NCBI GenBank assembly: GCA_003447295.1
Contig: DLZQ01000047.1
Span: 1 to 45,442, forward strand
Direction of reading: 5' to 3'
DNA from: Lachnospiraceae bacterium
GTDB taxonomy: Bacteria; Bacillota; Clostridia; Lachnospirales; Lachnospiraceae
DNA length: 45,442 nucleotides
Shown here: piece after piece, positions 26,859 through 35,239 of the stretch
Layout: each line of letters starts with the position of its first letter
Position numbering within the stretch: the first letter of the stretch is position 1
Notes under the pieces: generated by a model
Told to the model about the DNA's origin: nothing
Databases searched by the model: none
What the model saw: the letters and a program-made list of their open reading frames with translations, nothing else
Program-made: the position numbers and the translations under genes

Positions 26859-26932
26859 TCGTCGCGACAAGATTCGAACTTGCGACCTCTGCGTCCCGAA
26901 CGCAGCGCTCTACCAAACTGAGCCACGCGACG
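26859..26932 (-). tRNA. tRNA-Pro (CGG)
   Basis: On the minus strand: acceptor CGTCGCG/CGCGACG with discriminator A, the C1-G72 pair typical of bacterial tRNA-Pro, D arm GGCTCAGTTTGGTAGAGC, anticodon arm CTGCG-TTCGGGA-CGCAG with CGG anticodon, and T arm GCAAGTTCGAATCTTGT. CCA is not encoded. Confidence 0.94.
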
Positions 26933-26961
26933 ATATTAACATGAATTGCGTCAACATTAAA

Positions 26962-26990
26962 ATAATAAATAAAAACCCATTGATTGTCAA
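26962..26990 (-). promoter_or_regulatory. Promoter of tRNA-Pro
   Basis: Minus-strand TTGACA (26985-26990), 17-nt spacer, TATTAT (26962-26967), about 30 nt upstream of the tRNA start. Confidence 0.8.
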
Positions 26991-27061
26991 GCAAAAAACG
27001 AATATGATAGAAGAAAAAGTTGCAAAAACGATAAAATCACGAAATTAAGAGAGGAAATTCT

Positions 27062-28264
27062 ATGTACAATACAACGGTAACGCTGAAAAAAGGAGAAGGA
27101 AGAACGCTGAAAGCCGGGGGAATGTGGGTATTCGATAATGAGATCGCATCCATTCTGGGGACGTTTGAGAATGGCGACATTGTAAACATTCATGATTTTG
27201 ACGGCTATTTCATGGGATACGGTTATATCAATACCAATTCCAAGATCACGCTCCGTCTGTTGGCGCGCAGGAAGGATACGGTGATCGATGAGGCATTTTT
27301 TGAACAGAGGGTACGGGATGCCTGGAATTACCGCAAGGAGACCATCGATACCTCCAGCTGTCGTCTGATCTTCGGAGAAGCGGATTTCCTGCCGGGTATT
27401 GTCATTGATAAATTCTCGGATGTACTGGTAGTGGAATCTCTGGCATTGGGAATCGATAAGTGGAAGCTTGTGATCATTGATGCTTTGAAGAAAGTACTGG
27501 CGGAGGATGGCATTACCATCCGCGGTGTCTACGAGCGGAGCGATGCCAAGGTACGCTTACAGGAGGGGATGGAGCGTTACAAGGGCTTCATCGGCGAACC
27601 GTTTGACACGAAAGTAGAGATTGTGGAGAACGGTGTGCATTACATGGTGGATGTAGAGGACGGACAGAAGACTGGATTTTTCCTGGATCAGAAGAATAAC
27701 CGTGCCGCCATTCATCGTTTCTGTAAGGATAAAAAGGTGCTGGACTGCTTCACACACACCGGTTCCTTTGCATTGAACGCGGGAATTGCCGGAGCGAAGA
27801 GCGTTCTGGGTGTGGATGCTTCTCAGCTGGCTGTGGATCAGGCAACGGAAAATGCGAAGCTGAACGGACTGGAAAATACGGTAAGCTTCCGATGTGCGGA
27901 TGTCTTCGAGTTATTGCCGGAGCTGGAAGCGCAGGGCGAGAAATATGATGTGGTGATCCTGGATCCGCCCGCTTTTACCAAGTCCCGCAATTCCATCAAA
28001 AATGCCGTAAAAGGATATCGTGAGATCAATCTTAGGGGCTTAAAGCTTGTAAAGGACGGCGGATTCCTGGTAACTTGTTCCTGCTCCCATTTCATGGATC
28101 CGGAGCTTTTTGCCAAGACAATCCGGGAGGCTTCTCATGGTGCGCATAAGCGTCTCCGCCAGGTAGAATTCAAGACACAGGGCCCGGATCATCCGATCCT
28201 GTGGGCAGCGGACGAGAGCTATTACCTCAAGTTCTACATTTTTCAGGTAGTTGAAGAGAAGTAA
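27062..28264 (+). CDS. rlmI: RlmI-type 23S rRNA (cytosine-C5) methyltransferase
   Basis: A 400-residue enzyme of the RlmI/RlmK class. N-terminal PUA domain (residues ~1-75, LKKGEGRTLKAGGMWVFDNEIA), a linking RFK-like region, then a Rossmann methyltransferase domain. The SAM motif is VLDCFTHTGSFALNAG, motif IV is LDPPAFTKS and the catalytic Cys is in TCSCSHFM. It probably modifies a cytosine in 23S rRNA. ATG 27062 follows GAGAGGAAA. The gene appears intact. Its last ~60 bases occur three times in the window (also at 42654-42716 and 43908-43942), so its 3' end seems to be an insertion hot spot. Confidence 0.9.
   Translation: MYNTTVTLKKGEGRTLKAGGMWVFDNEIASILGTFENGDIVNIHDFDGYFMGYGYINTNSKITLRLLARRKDTVIDEAFFEQRVRDAWNYRKETIDTSSCRLIFGEADFLPGIVIDKFSDVLVVESLALGIDKWKLVIIDALKKVLAEDGITIRGVYERSDAKVRLQEGMERYKGFIGEPFDTKVEIVENGVHYMVDVEDGQKTGFFLDQKNNRAAIHRFCKDKKVLDCFTHTGSFALNAGIAGAKSVLGVDASQLAVDQATENAKLNGLENTVSFRCADVFELLPELEAQGEKYDVVILDPPAFTKSRNSIKNAVKGYREINLRGLKLVKDGGFLVTCSCSHFMDPELFAKTIREASHGAHKRLRQVEFKTQGPDHPILWAADESYYLKFYIFQVVEEK
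28202..28239 (+). repeat. 38-bp direct repeat, copy A (3' end of rlmI)
   Basis: Identical to 42654-42691, although the surrounding paralogous sequences differ at many positions. The wider homology of the rlmI 3' end (28229-28302) also matches 43907-43981. Confidence 0.85.
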
Positions 28265-28462
28265 GAGCTGGGAAGTAGCGGAAATGCTTGATTTATAAGG
28301 GATGGAAGGCATTTGACGTTTATAGGGAAAACCTCGTAAAGTATCGTAAAATATCACAAAACCGTGACTTAAAGTGGTAAGTCTGAGTGGTAAGCACCTG
28401 AAATGTAACGAATGGTAAGTTTATGGGGAAAACGGTATGTTCTAGTTGAATGATAATGGGAA

Positions 28463-28501
28463 ACTAACAAAAGACTAACCATAGACTAACGAAGGACTAA
28501 C
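28463..28501. repeat. Phased iteron array A: ACTAAC x4, 11-bp period
   Basis: ACTAAC occurs at 28463, 28474, 28485 and 28496, each separated by five variable bases, so each copy falls on the same helical face. The rest of 28265-28680 contains no gene. It holds shorter reiterations (GGTAAG three times, and CGTAAA pairs 10 bp apart) and degenerate phased units after the array. A related array lies at 44947-45008. Confidence 0.8.
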
Positions 28502-28680
28502 CACGTGCATCTTTCTTTTTCAAATAAGAGATAGTATTATTAGTGTGGCAAGAAAAACGACTTACAAAAAGTTACAAATATATACGGAATGACTACGGTT
28601 TGGCTACGGTATTGAGACTTTTTTGAAAAGGAAGTTATGATATTATTATCATGGAAGTAATGAACAGAGAGTAATCGAGA

Positions 28681-29115
28681 AAATTAGCACTTGAAGCATT
28701 TGCAATAAAAGTAATGGTGATTATAGGATTAAATTTTCAAAGAACGAGATATCGAGATAAAGCTGCAGGAGGAGAAATAGATGTTATTTTAGATTCTACG
28801 CGACTTATGTATTCACGGTGGCAAGTTCAATGCAAAAATACTAAAACGGTTACAATAGATCAGGTTGCTAAAGAAGTTGGTCTTTCTCATGTGTTGAAAA
28901 GCAATTGCATTGTCATGATGACAACTGGACATTTGACATCGGAAGCAATAAAGTATTCTAAAGCAATAATGGAGGATACAAATTTATGTATTCTTACTTT
29001 ACAGAAAGAAGATATTGAAGTAATTATTAAAAATCCAGCAAGCATCATTAAGATATTTAATCATCAAGCGGAAAGTGCAAAGAAGATAAAAGTTTTAAAT
29101 GATGGTGAACAGTAG
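28681..29115 (+). pseudogene. 5'-truncated Mrr-like restriction endonuclease fragment
   Basis: The readable frame starts after a stop at 28672 and gives KLALEAFAIKVMVIIGLNFQ, then GGEIDVILDS and RWQVQCKNT. These fit the Mrr-type PD-(D/E)xK nuclease core (Asp of EID and the QxK form in QCK), followed by VAKEVGLSHVLKSNCIVMMTTG. The match begins in mid-domain upstream of the first ATG (28714), so the N-terminal half is missing. If translated from 28714 it would give 133 residues. I infer a remnant of a larger restriction endonuclease. It sits just downstream of iteron array A. Confidence 0.6.
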
Positions 29116-29325
29116 ATTCTTATAGGAGAAGACTATGACGATTATCTGATAAAGGGAAAAATTTTATAATCCGTCCAGGGTGACAGCCTTGGCCCATAGA
29201 TGTGTTGTGACACATGCAGAACATCTGAATCTGTTCTCTTTTCTTATATGCTTGTAAGTACATAATCTTTGCAGTCATGACACAAGAAAAGCTCCCTCAC
29301 AGGAAGGAACTTTGTCTACAGTCTG

Positions 29326-29356
29326 AACAGAGGTGACATATTTTGTCACCTCTGTT
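29326..29356. other. Perfect 13-bp inverted repeat (hairpin)
   Basis: AACAGAGGTGACA and TGTCACCTCTGTT with a 5-nt loop, 40 nt downstream of the minus-strand response regulator stop (29397). No T run follows on either strand, so it is only a possible terminator. Nothing else is recognised in 29116-29396. Confidence 0.55.
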
Positions 29357-29396
29357 GGATAAAAATATGGTCTGAATGGAATCAGATCGGTTAGTT

Positions 29397-30977
29397 TTAA
29401 TTAAATGTCTGTGTAATCTTCCTGTAATCATTCGGAGACATTCCTATGTAGGATGAAAAAACTCGGTTAAAATATCGTTGGTTAGGATATCCTACTAAAT
29501 CAGAAATTTCAGTTATTTTTTTATTGGTTTCTTTCAGAAGATGTTTGGATTCCTCAAGTCGGAGCTCAGTCAGGATGATGGTAAAGTTTTTTCCTGTATG
29601 CTGGCGAATCAATCGGCTTACATAAGAGGGATTACGCTGTACATATTCAGATACACTGGTCAGGCTGATGGATTGATTATAGTTCTGTTTTATATATTTC
29701 AGTACCAGTTCAACAATTGTATTGCCATTCGCCTGATACTGGGAATTGACCAGCCTGCACATGGATGTAACAATTGGAAAAAAAGGATTGATAGAATAGC
29801 TTTTCCCGATTGTTCTTTTTAATGTACTCAATTCATTAAGGATCTCATCCTTTAATTCATGAATCTGTGTTATTTCCCGTAAGGTAAAGGAAAGGGAAGA
29901 AAGTAGGAAGAAAAAGATTTCTTCGCTGATGCTTTTACTTTCTGATAAATCAGATGAAAAGCTATCCAGACATTTTGCCGCTTCCTTGACATTGCCGGCT
30001 AAGATCTGTGTAGAAAGGAACTGCGCCTTTTCGTGAAGATTGAACAGGCAGTATGATTTCGTGCTTAAATCATCATAAAATATAATGGAATCGTCAGGGT
30101 GATTTTCGTAATGGGACTGACATATCGTTATTTGACGGCGCAGGGTATTCAGATGATTAAAATTATTAGACAGACTACTTATGCTGATCTGAAAAAGTAC
30201 ATCATTTTCTTTCAGTTCATTTAGCAGAAGTTCCATATCCTTCATCATGGCATAATTAGAAAACCCGTCGCTTTCTGAAGGGTAAATCCAGTATATCGCA
30301 TCTCCAATATTATATAGAAGAGCATTGTTGTCCCGCTTTTTTATGGCTAATTCTGCCAGATGGGAATAATAGTATTTTTCTTCAATCTGATTAGAAATTG
30401 AATCAATGTAAAAATGGCATTTGATAACAACGAGCCGGAAGTCCCTGATATCTATGTGAAGCAGATTTTTCTGCACAAGTAATTGATCTTCAGACATAGG
30501 AGAGGACCAGAAAAGCAGCTCCTGTAAAAACTGTTTTCGGATATAAGATTCATTTTCATTGAAGTAGCTACGAAGAACTTCATAGTTACTTTCCCGGCGT
30601 CTGGCAGCTTCAAGTTTTGCTATTGCATGGCGTATGCAGGACAATGTTGATTCAGCATCTATAGGCTTTAAAATATAATCAAATACGTTATACCGGATGG
30701 CAGCCTGGGCATATTTGAATTCAGAGTAACCTGTAATTAAAATCACCAATATTTCAGGATATGTTTCTTTGACATACTGTGCCAGATCAAGTCCGTTTTT
30801 TACCGGCATGCGTATATCAGACAGCACGATATCAGGATGATGGGTTTCAATTATATCTATGGCAGTCGGTACCTCGGGTGCACATAAAATATCAGAAAAA
30901 GAAAGCGGGCTTTCGGAAATAAGCTGAACAAGTTTTTGACGTTGGATATCTTCGTCATCTACAATTAGTATTTTCAT
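29397..30977 (-). CDS. Response regulator with AraC-type DNA-binding domain (YesN-like)
   Basis: A 526-residue protein. The N-terminal receiver (residues 1-120) has the acidic pocket DDED, phosphoacceptor Asp54 in LSDIRMP, the switch Thr in LITGYSEF and the Lys in ILKPID. A long middle region without a recognised domain is followed by a C-terminal AraC double helix-turn-helix (residues ~430-526; ISLTSVSEYVQRNPSYVSRLIRQ and ITEISDLVGYPNQRYFNRVFSSYIG). It is the cognate partner of the histidine kinase at 31921-33723 and presumably activates the sugar operon at 33884. ATG 30977 follows GAGGAG. An IS110 remnant separates it from the kinase gene. Confidence 0.9.
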   Translation of the reverse strand: MKILIVDDEDIQRQKLVQLISESPLSFSDILCAPEVPTAIDIIETHHPDIVLSDIRMPVKNGLDLAQYVKETYPEILVILITGYSEFKYAQAAIRYNVFDYILKPIDAESTLSCIRHAIAKLEAARRRESNYEVLRSYFNENESYIRKQFLQELLFWSSPMSEDQLLVQKNLLHIDIRDFRLVVIKCHFYIDSISNQIEEKYYYSHLAELAIKKRDNNALLYNIGDAIYWIYPSESDGFSNYAMMKDMELLLNELKENDVLFQISISSLSNNFNHLNTLRRQITICQSHYENHPDDSIIFYDDLSTKSYCLFNLHEKAQFLSTQILAGNVKEAAKCLDSFSSDLSESKSISEEIFFFLLSSLSFTLREITQIHELKDEILNELSTLKRTIGKSYSINPFFPIVTSMCRLVNSQYQANGNTIVELVLKYIKQNYNQSISLTSVSEYVQRNPSYVSRLIRQHTGKNFTIILTELRLEESKHLLKETNKKITEISDLVGYPNQRYFNRVFSSYIGMSPNDYRKITQTFN

Positions 30978-30994
30978 AACAGGTCTCCTCGTAT

Positions 30995-31036
30995 AATAAG
31001 TGTATAGCCAGTAGAAACGATGGTTATGCACTTATT
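30995..31036 (-). other. 15-bp hairpin in the leader of the response regulator gene
   Basis: Arms at 30995-31009 and 31022-31036 pair over 15 positions with two G-U pairs around a 12-nt loop. The hairpin ends 18 nt before the start codon, adjacent to the ribosome binding site, so it could affect translation or mark an element end. Confidence 0.45.
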
Positions 31037-31130
31037 CTTTCTATAGATTTATAGATGATCTGAGACACCTGGGATAATCTCTTTCCATCTCATCTACTTT
31101 GGTTATTAGTTACATAGGTTATTCTGTGGT

Positions 31131-31920
31131 ATGATATCAACAGAGTCTGATGTCTAGAGGCTCTGCTTTGTCTCCTTTCAGCCCGATCTCGGTGCCTGCC
31201 TAGAAAGCTTGCATCCTGATTCATATGTCATATTCCGCTTACACAGATGTTTCATCCTCTGGCGTACAGCACCAGCAAAAGAGCTGCCAGAGTGTATGCT
31301 TATTACGCGAGGTTTCGGTCAGCATATGATTCCCAGGATAAACCTTTTACTTCAGATTCCAAGAATACTTAATCGGAAAGGCGGGTGATATCATTTTAAA
31401 GATTAACCCTTTATCTACGCTTTACGTCGGTATTGATGTCAGCTCAAAATCCAACTATGTTTGTGCTTTGGATTTTTTCAAAAATAAATACATAAACTCT
31501 TCTTTTGCCAACAATCAGCCTGGGGCTGAGGAATTAGCTTTGAAGATACTTGAGTGTTTAAATCAACACCCCCCGACTTAACTATGGTTGTTGCTGCTTT
31601 AGAATCAACTTCTGTTTACAGCATCCATATCGCTAATTATCTTTCTTCTTGCGAAGAATTGATGCGGTTTAAGCCTTATGTTTTTGTCCTGAACCCTAAA
31701 TGTACTGCAAACTACAAGAAAAGCTATATAGGACTTGGTAAATCTGATCCTATTGATGCCTTTGTTATTGCAGACTATGCAAGAGCCGGAAACATTGAAT
31801 CCGAGCCTTGGCGCGGCAGCCAGTTTCTTGCTTTGAAACGTCTCACACGGTATCGTCTTCACCTTGTTGAATGCATGGCCAGGGAGAAAACTTATCTTAT
31901 CTCCAATCTTTATCTGAAAT
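31131..31920 (+). mobile_element. IS110-family insertion sequence remnant
   Basis: A left-end non-coding part (about 31131-31392) followed by the DEDD half of an IS110 transposase, cut off at about 31920 where the sequence changes abruptly to the 3' end of the histidine kinase gene. It has no right end. The left boundary is uncertain. The non-coding part begins with a small stem-loop (CAGAGTC/GGCTCTG, 31141-31165) and is the place where IS110 elements encode their bridge RNA. The element lies between the kinase and regulator genes. Confidence 0.75.
31393..31920 (+). pseudogene. IS110 transposase, frameshifted and truncated
   Basis: The frame from about 31393 reads LYVGIDVSSKSNYVCALDFF and stops just after a run of six C (about 31568-31573). 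A second frame then continues VVAALESTSVYSIHIANYL and GKSDPIDAFVIADYAR to LISNLYLKFS. The four acidic residues of the RuvC-like DEDD domain are recognisable (GID, ALES, SDPID). The C-terminal domain with the catalytic Ser is absent. No ATG is in place; ATT at 31393 after AGGCGGGTG may be a mutated start. It cannot encode an active enzyme. Confidence 0.8.
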
Positions 31921-33723
31921 TCAGTTTGACATATCACCAGATTGCTTTTTGGGTATACATATTAAAATATGGGTTCCATCTTTGAAATTTTTCTGTATGC
32001 TGATACCGTAATTGTTGCCATAAGTGAGGCGAAGTCTTTTCTGTATATTCATCAGACCGATACCATTGCAGCCGGTATTCTTATCGTCCATATCAATGAA
32101 AGGATCCAGATGATTGATTTTATCTATAATTTCTTCTGAAATTCCGCAGCCATTGTCCTTTATATGTAAAATAACAGAAGAATCGTCAGAGGCAGCAGTA
32201 ACTGCAATGAGCATTTCTTTGAACGAATCATTGAATCCATGGATAATCGCATTTTCAATTAAAGGCTGAAGCGTCAGCTTGGGAATTGCATAGGAGTTCA
32301 GCTCCTCGGGTACATCAATCAGGACAAGCAGCCTGTTTTGGTATCGGATTTTTTCGATAAATAAATAATTTCTCACATATTCCAATTCTTTTTGCAGGGA
32401 AACAATATTATCTGCTTTTATGGCAAATCTTAAAAACTTACTCAAAGAGACGATGGATGCCTGTGCCTCGCTGCTTTTTTGAAGTGAAATAAGTCCATTA
32501 ATACAGTCAAGAGTATTGTACAAAAAATGAGGATTGATTTGTGCGTATAAAGAAGCTAATTCCGCATCTTTGGTAGCAAGCTCCTGGGCATGCAGGGAGG
32601 AGGTGAGCTGTGAGACTCTGACGAGCATGGAATTATATACATTTTCGAGTTCTTCAAATTCACCTTTTACATTCATATGGATAAGCGCGGCGTTGCCTAA
32701 AGAGTCTGTAGAGCTAATCTTTCTGATAAATTGATTAAAGCGGCCAGAGATGACTCCGTAGGCAAGAATAATAGATCCGGTAATCAATATTACAGATATA
32801 CTGATAAGAATAAGTAAGTGACGAAGCAGATGATAGGAGCCGGCATATAGTTTTGAGTCATTGATAATTCCCATAAGTACAAAGTTACCATATTTTAATT
32901 CCTGGGAATTTGCATGATAATTATAAGTATGCAGGGTTAGTCTGTTGTTATTAAAAAGTTCCTGACAGTCAGAATCAGACAAAAGGGAAAAATTCGAGAC
33001 GATTTCCCCCTCTGTGGTAACAAAACAATAGGATGTTGATGAGGATGAAGAATGGTAACCAATAGAATCCGCAAAGACCCGGCTGCTTAACCGGATGGAA
33101 AGCAGTCCGAGAAATTGATCCGTCTGGGATATCTGATAGTTATATATGGCACGAAAGAAGTATAGACTCCGGCTCTGGGTATCCCAAAATAAGTATCCCT
33201 GTCCGTGAAGAGCAGTGATATTGTCTTTCAGCAGTCCGAATAATTCATTTGTACGCTTTTTCTCTGTGTTATAAATTGCACTTGTGGCGTAAAGATCCCC
33301 AGCGGCATTCTGAATAGAGAGAGTAACGATCGGGTTGTTGATTGTCCAGCTGTTTATAACATAGGAAGAGGAAGAATGATACATATAGTTGTATAAAATA
33401 TCGGTCAAGAGTGACTGATCATCCGGAGATGGGAGAGTAACGTTCTTTTGAAGGAGCTGTTGGGTAATATCTGAATAGATGATGGAGTCGGTTGCATAAT
33501 AAAGGGAATCAAAATAACCGTTAAAATTATCGGTTTTGTTCATAATGGCATTTTGGGTTTCCAGGGCAAGCGTATTTTTCATCTGATGAAGGTAAACATT
33601 CCAGACAGAAAATGCAATAAGAATATATCCGAGTATTAATAAAGGAAGTACAGCTGCAAAGTATAACTGTTTAATGCTGAATGATTTAAGTAAATTATCA
33701 ATCTTTTCTTTTGCGGTTTTCAT
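31921..33723 (-). CDS. Sensor histidine kinase (YesM-like)
   Basis: A 600-residue membrane kinase. A hydrophobic helix near residues 20-45 and a second near 295-320 enclose an extracellular sensor of about 250 residues. A HAMP-like segment follows, then the His_kinase domain with phosphoacceptor His in LYAQINPHFLYNTLDCINGL. The ATPase domain has the N box IENAIIHGFND and G boxes DNGCGI and GIGLMNIQKRL. It would sense an extracellular sugar and phosphorylate the regulator at 29397. ATG 33723 follows AAGGAG; the ATG 15 nt earlier is less likely. The stop codon lies at the junction with the IS110 remnant, so the final residues may be altered. Confidence 0.88.
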   Translation of the reverse strand: MKTAKEKIDNLLKSFSIKQLYFAAVLPLLILGYILIAFSVWNVYLHQMKNTLALETQNAIMNKTDNFNGYFDSLYYATDSIIYSDITQQLLQKNVTLPSPDDQSLLTDILYNYMYHSSSSYVINSWTINNPIVTLSIQNAAGDLYATSAIYNTEKKRTNELFGLLKDNITALHGQGYLFWDTQSRSLYFFRAIYNYQISQTDQFLGLLSIRLSSRVFADSIGYHSSSSSTSYCFVTTEGEIVSNFSLLSDSDCQELFNNNRLTLHTYNYHANSQELKYGNFVLMGIINDSKLYAGSYHLLRHLLILISISVILITGSIILAYGVISGRFNQFIRKISSTDSLGNAALIHMNVKGEFEELENVYNSMLVRVSQLTSSLHAQELATKDAELASLYAQINPHFLYNTLDCINGLISLQKSSEAQASIVSLSKFLRFAIKADNIVSLQKELEYVRNYLFIEKIRYQNRLLVLIDVPEELNSYAIPKLTLQPLIENAIIHGFNDSFKEMLIAVTAASDDSSVILHIKDNGCGISEEIIDKINHLDPFIDMDDKNTGCNGIGLMNIQKRLRLTYGNNYGISIQKNFKDGTHILICIPKKQSGDMSN

Positions 33724-33825
33724 AATGCTCCTTATCATTCAGAGGATTTGATTTTTGTATGTATTTATCCGGAAGATGTCAAAACTTGTGACCTGAATGT
33801 AAAATAGTGTGCAGTACATTTAGTA

Positions 33826-33831
33826 TATAAT
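33826..33831 (+). promoter_or_regulatory. -10 box of the second sugar operon
   Basis: TATAAT within TAGTATATAATG about 53 nt before the binding-protein start. No good -35 is seen, consistent with activation by the AraC-type response regulator. Confidence 0.5.
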
Positions 33832-33883
33832 GCATGTTATCATAAACATATAAAAAAATAAAGTGTACCGGGAGGTAAAGATT

Positions 33884-35173
33884 ATGAAGGTAAAGAATGT
33901 AAAAAAAATTCTGGCTACTGTAATAACTGCCGCTTTGGCAATTGGGCTAGCAGGGTGTGCATCATCAACACCTGTAAAAACTGATGATACAGGAAAAACA
34001 AAGGTTTCAATGGTTATTTTTAGTGGTGGCGGACAGGATACATTTGATAATGCTGCGGCTAAATTTAATGAGATGCAGGATGAGATTGAACTTTCCATTC
34101 AGCCGGCAACCGGTGATTACAACCAGTATCTGGGTGCCAGAGCCGCATCCAATGACCTGCCGGATATGTTTTGGCTTTCTCCATACGCACAGGTACAGCA
34201 GTTTGCAGGAAATGGATATCTTATGGATCTGAGTGATCAGGAATTTACGAGCAAGGTCTATGATTATACCTTGAATGCAGTCAGTTATGACGGCAAGGTT
34301 TATGCATATCCTCTCAGACAGGAGTTCCTTGGAGTCTTTTATAACACAGAGTTATTTGAAAAAGCAGGAATTACTGAAGTTCCGACTACACTTACAGAAT
34401 TAAATGAGGATTGCCAGAAGCTTCAGGATGCAGGGATTACACCTTTTGCAGCTACCTATAAAGATGCTTGGACACTGAACCATGCATTCAGTTGTCTGGA
34501 AGGAGCAGCTGTTGATAAGAATGATAATATGGAGAGCTGGGTTGCATCCATGAATGATGGTTCCGGAAGCTATAAGACAGATAAGTCCGACAATGTGTTT
34601 GAGTTTTTGGATCTGATGAAAGAAAACTCCGGAAGTAATTATATGGATTCGGATTCTACAGCCGGATTTACAGCTTTTGCTAACGGTGATGCAGCCATGC
34701 TGTTTTCAGGCGAATTTTCACTGTTGAACGTAGCTACGATTAATCCTGATCTTCCGGTTGGACTGTTTGCAGCGCCTGTTACGGACGATTCGTCAGATGC
34801 CAAGCTGGATGTAGATGTTGGTGTTGCTTGTGTCATCAACAGTCAGACGAAAAACAAAGAGGCTTGTTTAAAGGTACTTGAGTATTTGAGTGATAATACC
34901 AGTAAGGATGGCTGGTTTGGCACTACAAACGATGCTATGGGAGAGGCTGTTCCCTGTATGCCATATGAAGGACAGTATTCAGCAAAATACATGGATGATT
35001 ATAAAGCCTATATGAACAGTGGAGCAAACAGACCGTGGGTATATCAGCAGCTGCCGGCAGGAAGCAATACCGAGATTGGAAACATTATTCAGGCGTATAT
35101 GGCCGGTTCTGTAGATAAAGAGCAGGCGCTGCAGCAATTGGATGAAAGCAATCAGGAGCTTCTTAACCCGTAA
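33884..35173 (+). CDS. Extracellular solute-binding lipoprotein of a carbohydrate ABC transporter
   Basis: A 429-residue family 1 binding protein. The signal is ILATVITAALAIGLAGC with Cys at about residue 26, followed by a Ser/Thr-rich linker. The fold is typical: DTFDNAAAKFNEMQ, DLPDMFWLSPYAQ, YPLRQEFLGVFYNTELFEKAGI and a tail of tandem polar helices. It binds an oligosaccharide for the permeases at 35240 and 36124. ATG 33884 after GGGAGG is preferred. No ATPase gene is in the operon. Confidence 0.9.
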   Translation: MKVKNVKKILATVITAALAIGLAGCASSTPVKTDDTGKTKVSMVIFSGGGQDTFDNAAAKFNEMQDEIELSIQPATGDYNQYLGARAASNDLPDMFWLSPYAQVQQFAGNGYLMDLSDQEFTSKVYDYTLNAVSYDGKVYAYPLRQEFLGVFYNTELFEKAGITEVPTTLTELNEDCQKLQDAGITPFAATYKDAWTLNHAFSCLEGAAVDKNDNMESWVASMNDGSGSYKTDKSDNVFEFLDLMKENSGSNYMDSDSTAGFTAFANGDAAMLFSGEFSLLNVATINPDLPVGLFAAPVTDDSSDAKLDVDVGVACVINSQTKNKEACLKVLEYLSDNTSKDGWFGTTNDAMGEAVPCMPYEGQYSAKYMDDYKAYMNSGANRPWVYQQLPAGSNTEIGNIIQAYMAGSVDKEQALQQLDESNQELLNP

Positions 35174-35182
35174 TTAATATAA

Positions 35183-35224
35183 ATATAAGATAAAGGGGAC
35201 ATTATGTTCCTCTTTATCTTATAT
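35183..35224 (+). other. Intercistronic hairpin after the binding-protein gene
   Basis: ATATAAGATAAAG and CTTTATCTTATAT (13-bp perfect arms, with further pairing inward) lie between the binding protein and first permease. This kind of stem often protects the upstream message and attenuates readthrough, giving more binding protein than permease. An ATG in the loop (35204) is not a likely start. Confidence 0.65.
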
Positions 35225-35239
35225 CATGGGAGAAATACG

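Noticed and set aside
26569..26994. 141-codon minus-strand open frame over tRNA-Pro and the repeats
   Set aside because: It spans a tRNA gene, its promoter and terminator; a by-product of repeat sequence.
28463..28501. CRISPR array
   Set aside because: The repeat is only 6 bp with 5-bp spacers; no repeat or spacer lengths compatible with CRISPR and no cas genes.
35204..35239. Upstream ATG for the first MalF-type permease
   Set aside because: It lies in the loop of the intercistronic hairpin and lacks a ribosome site; ATG 35240 has GGGAGAAA upstream.
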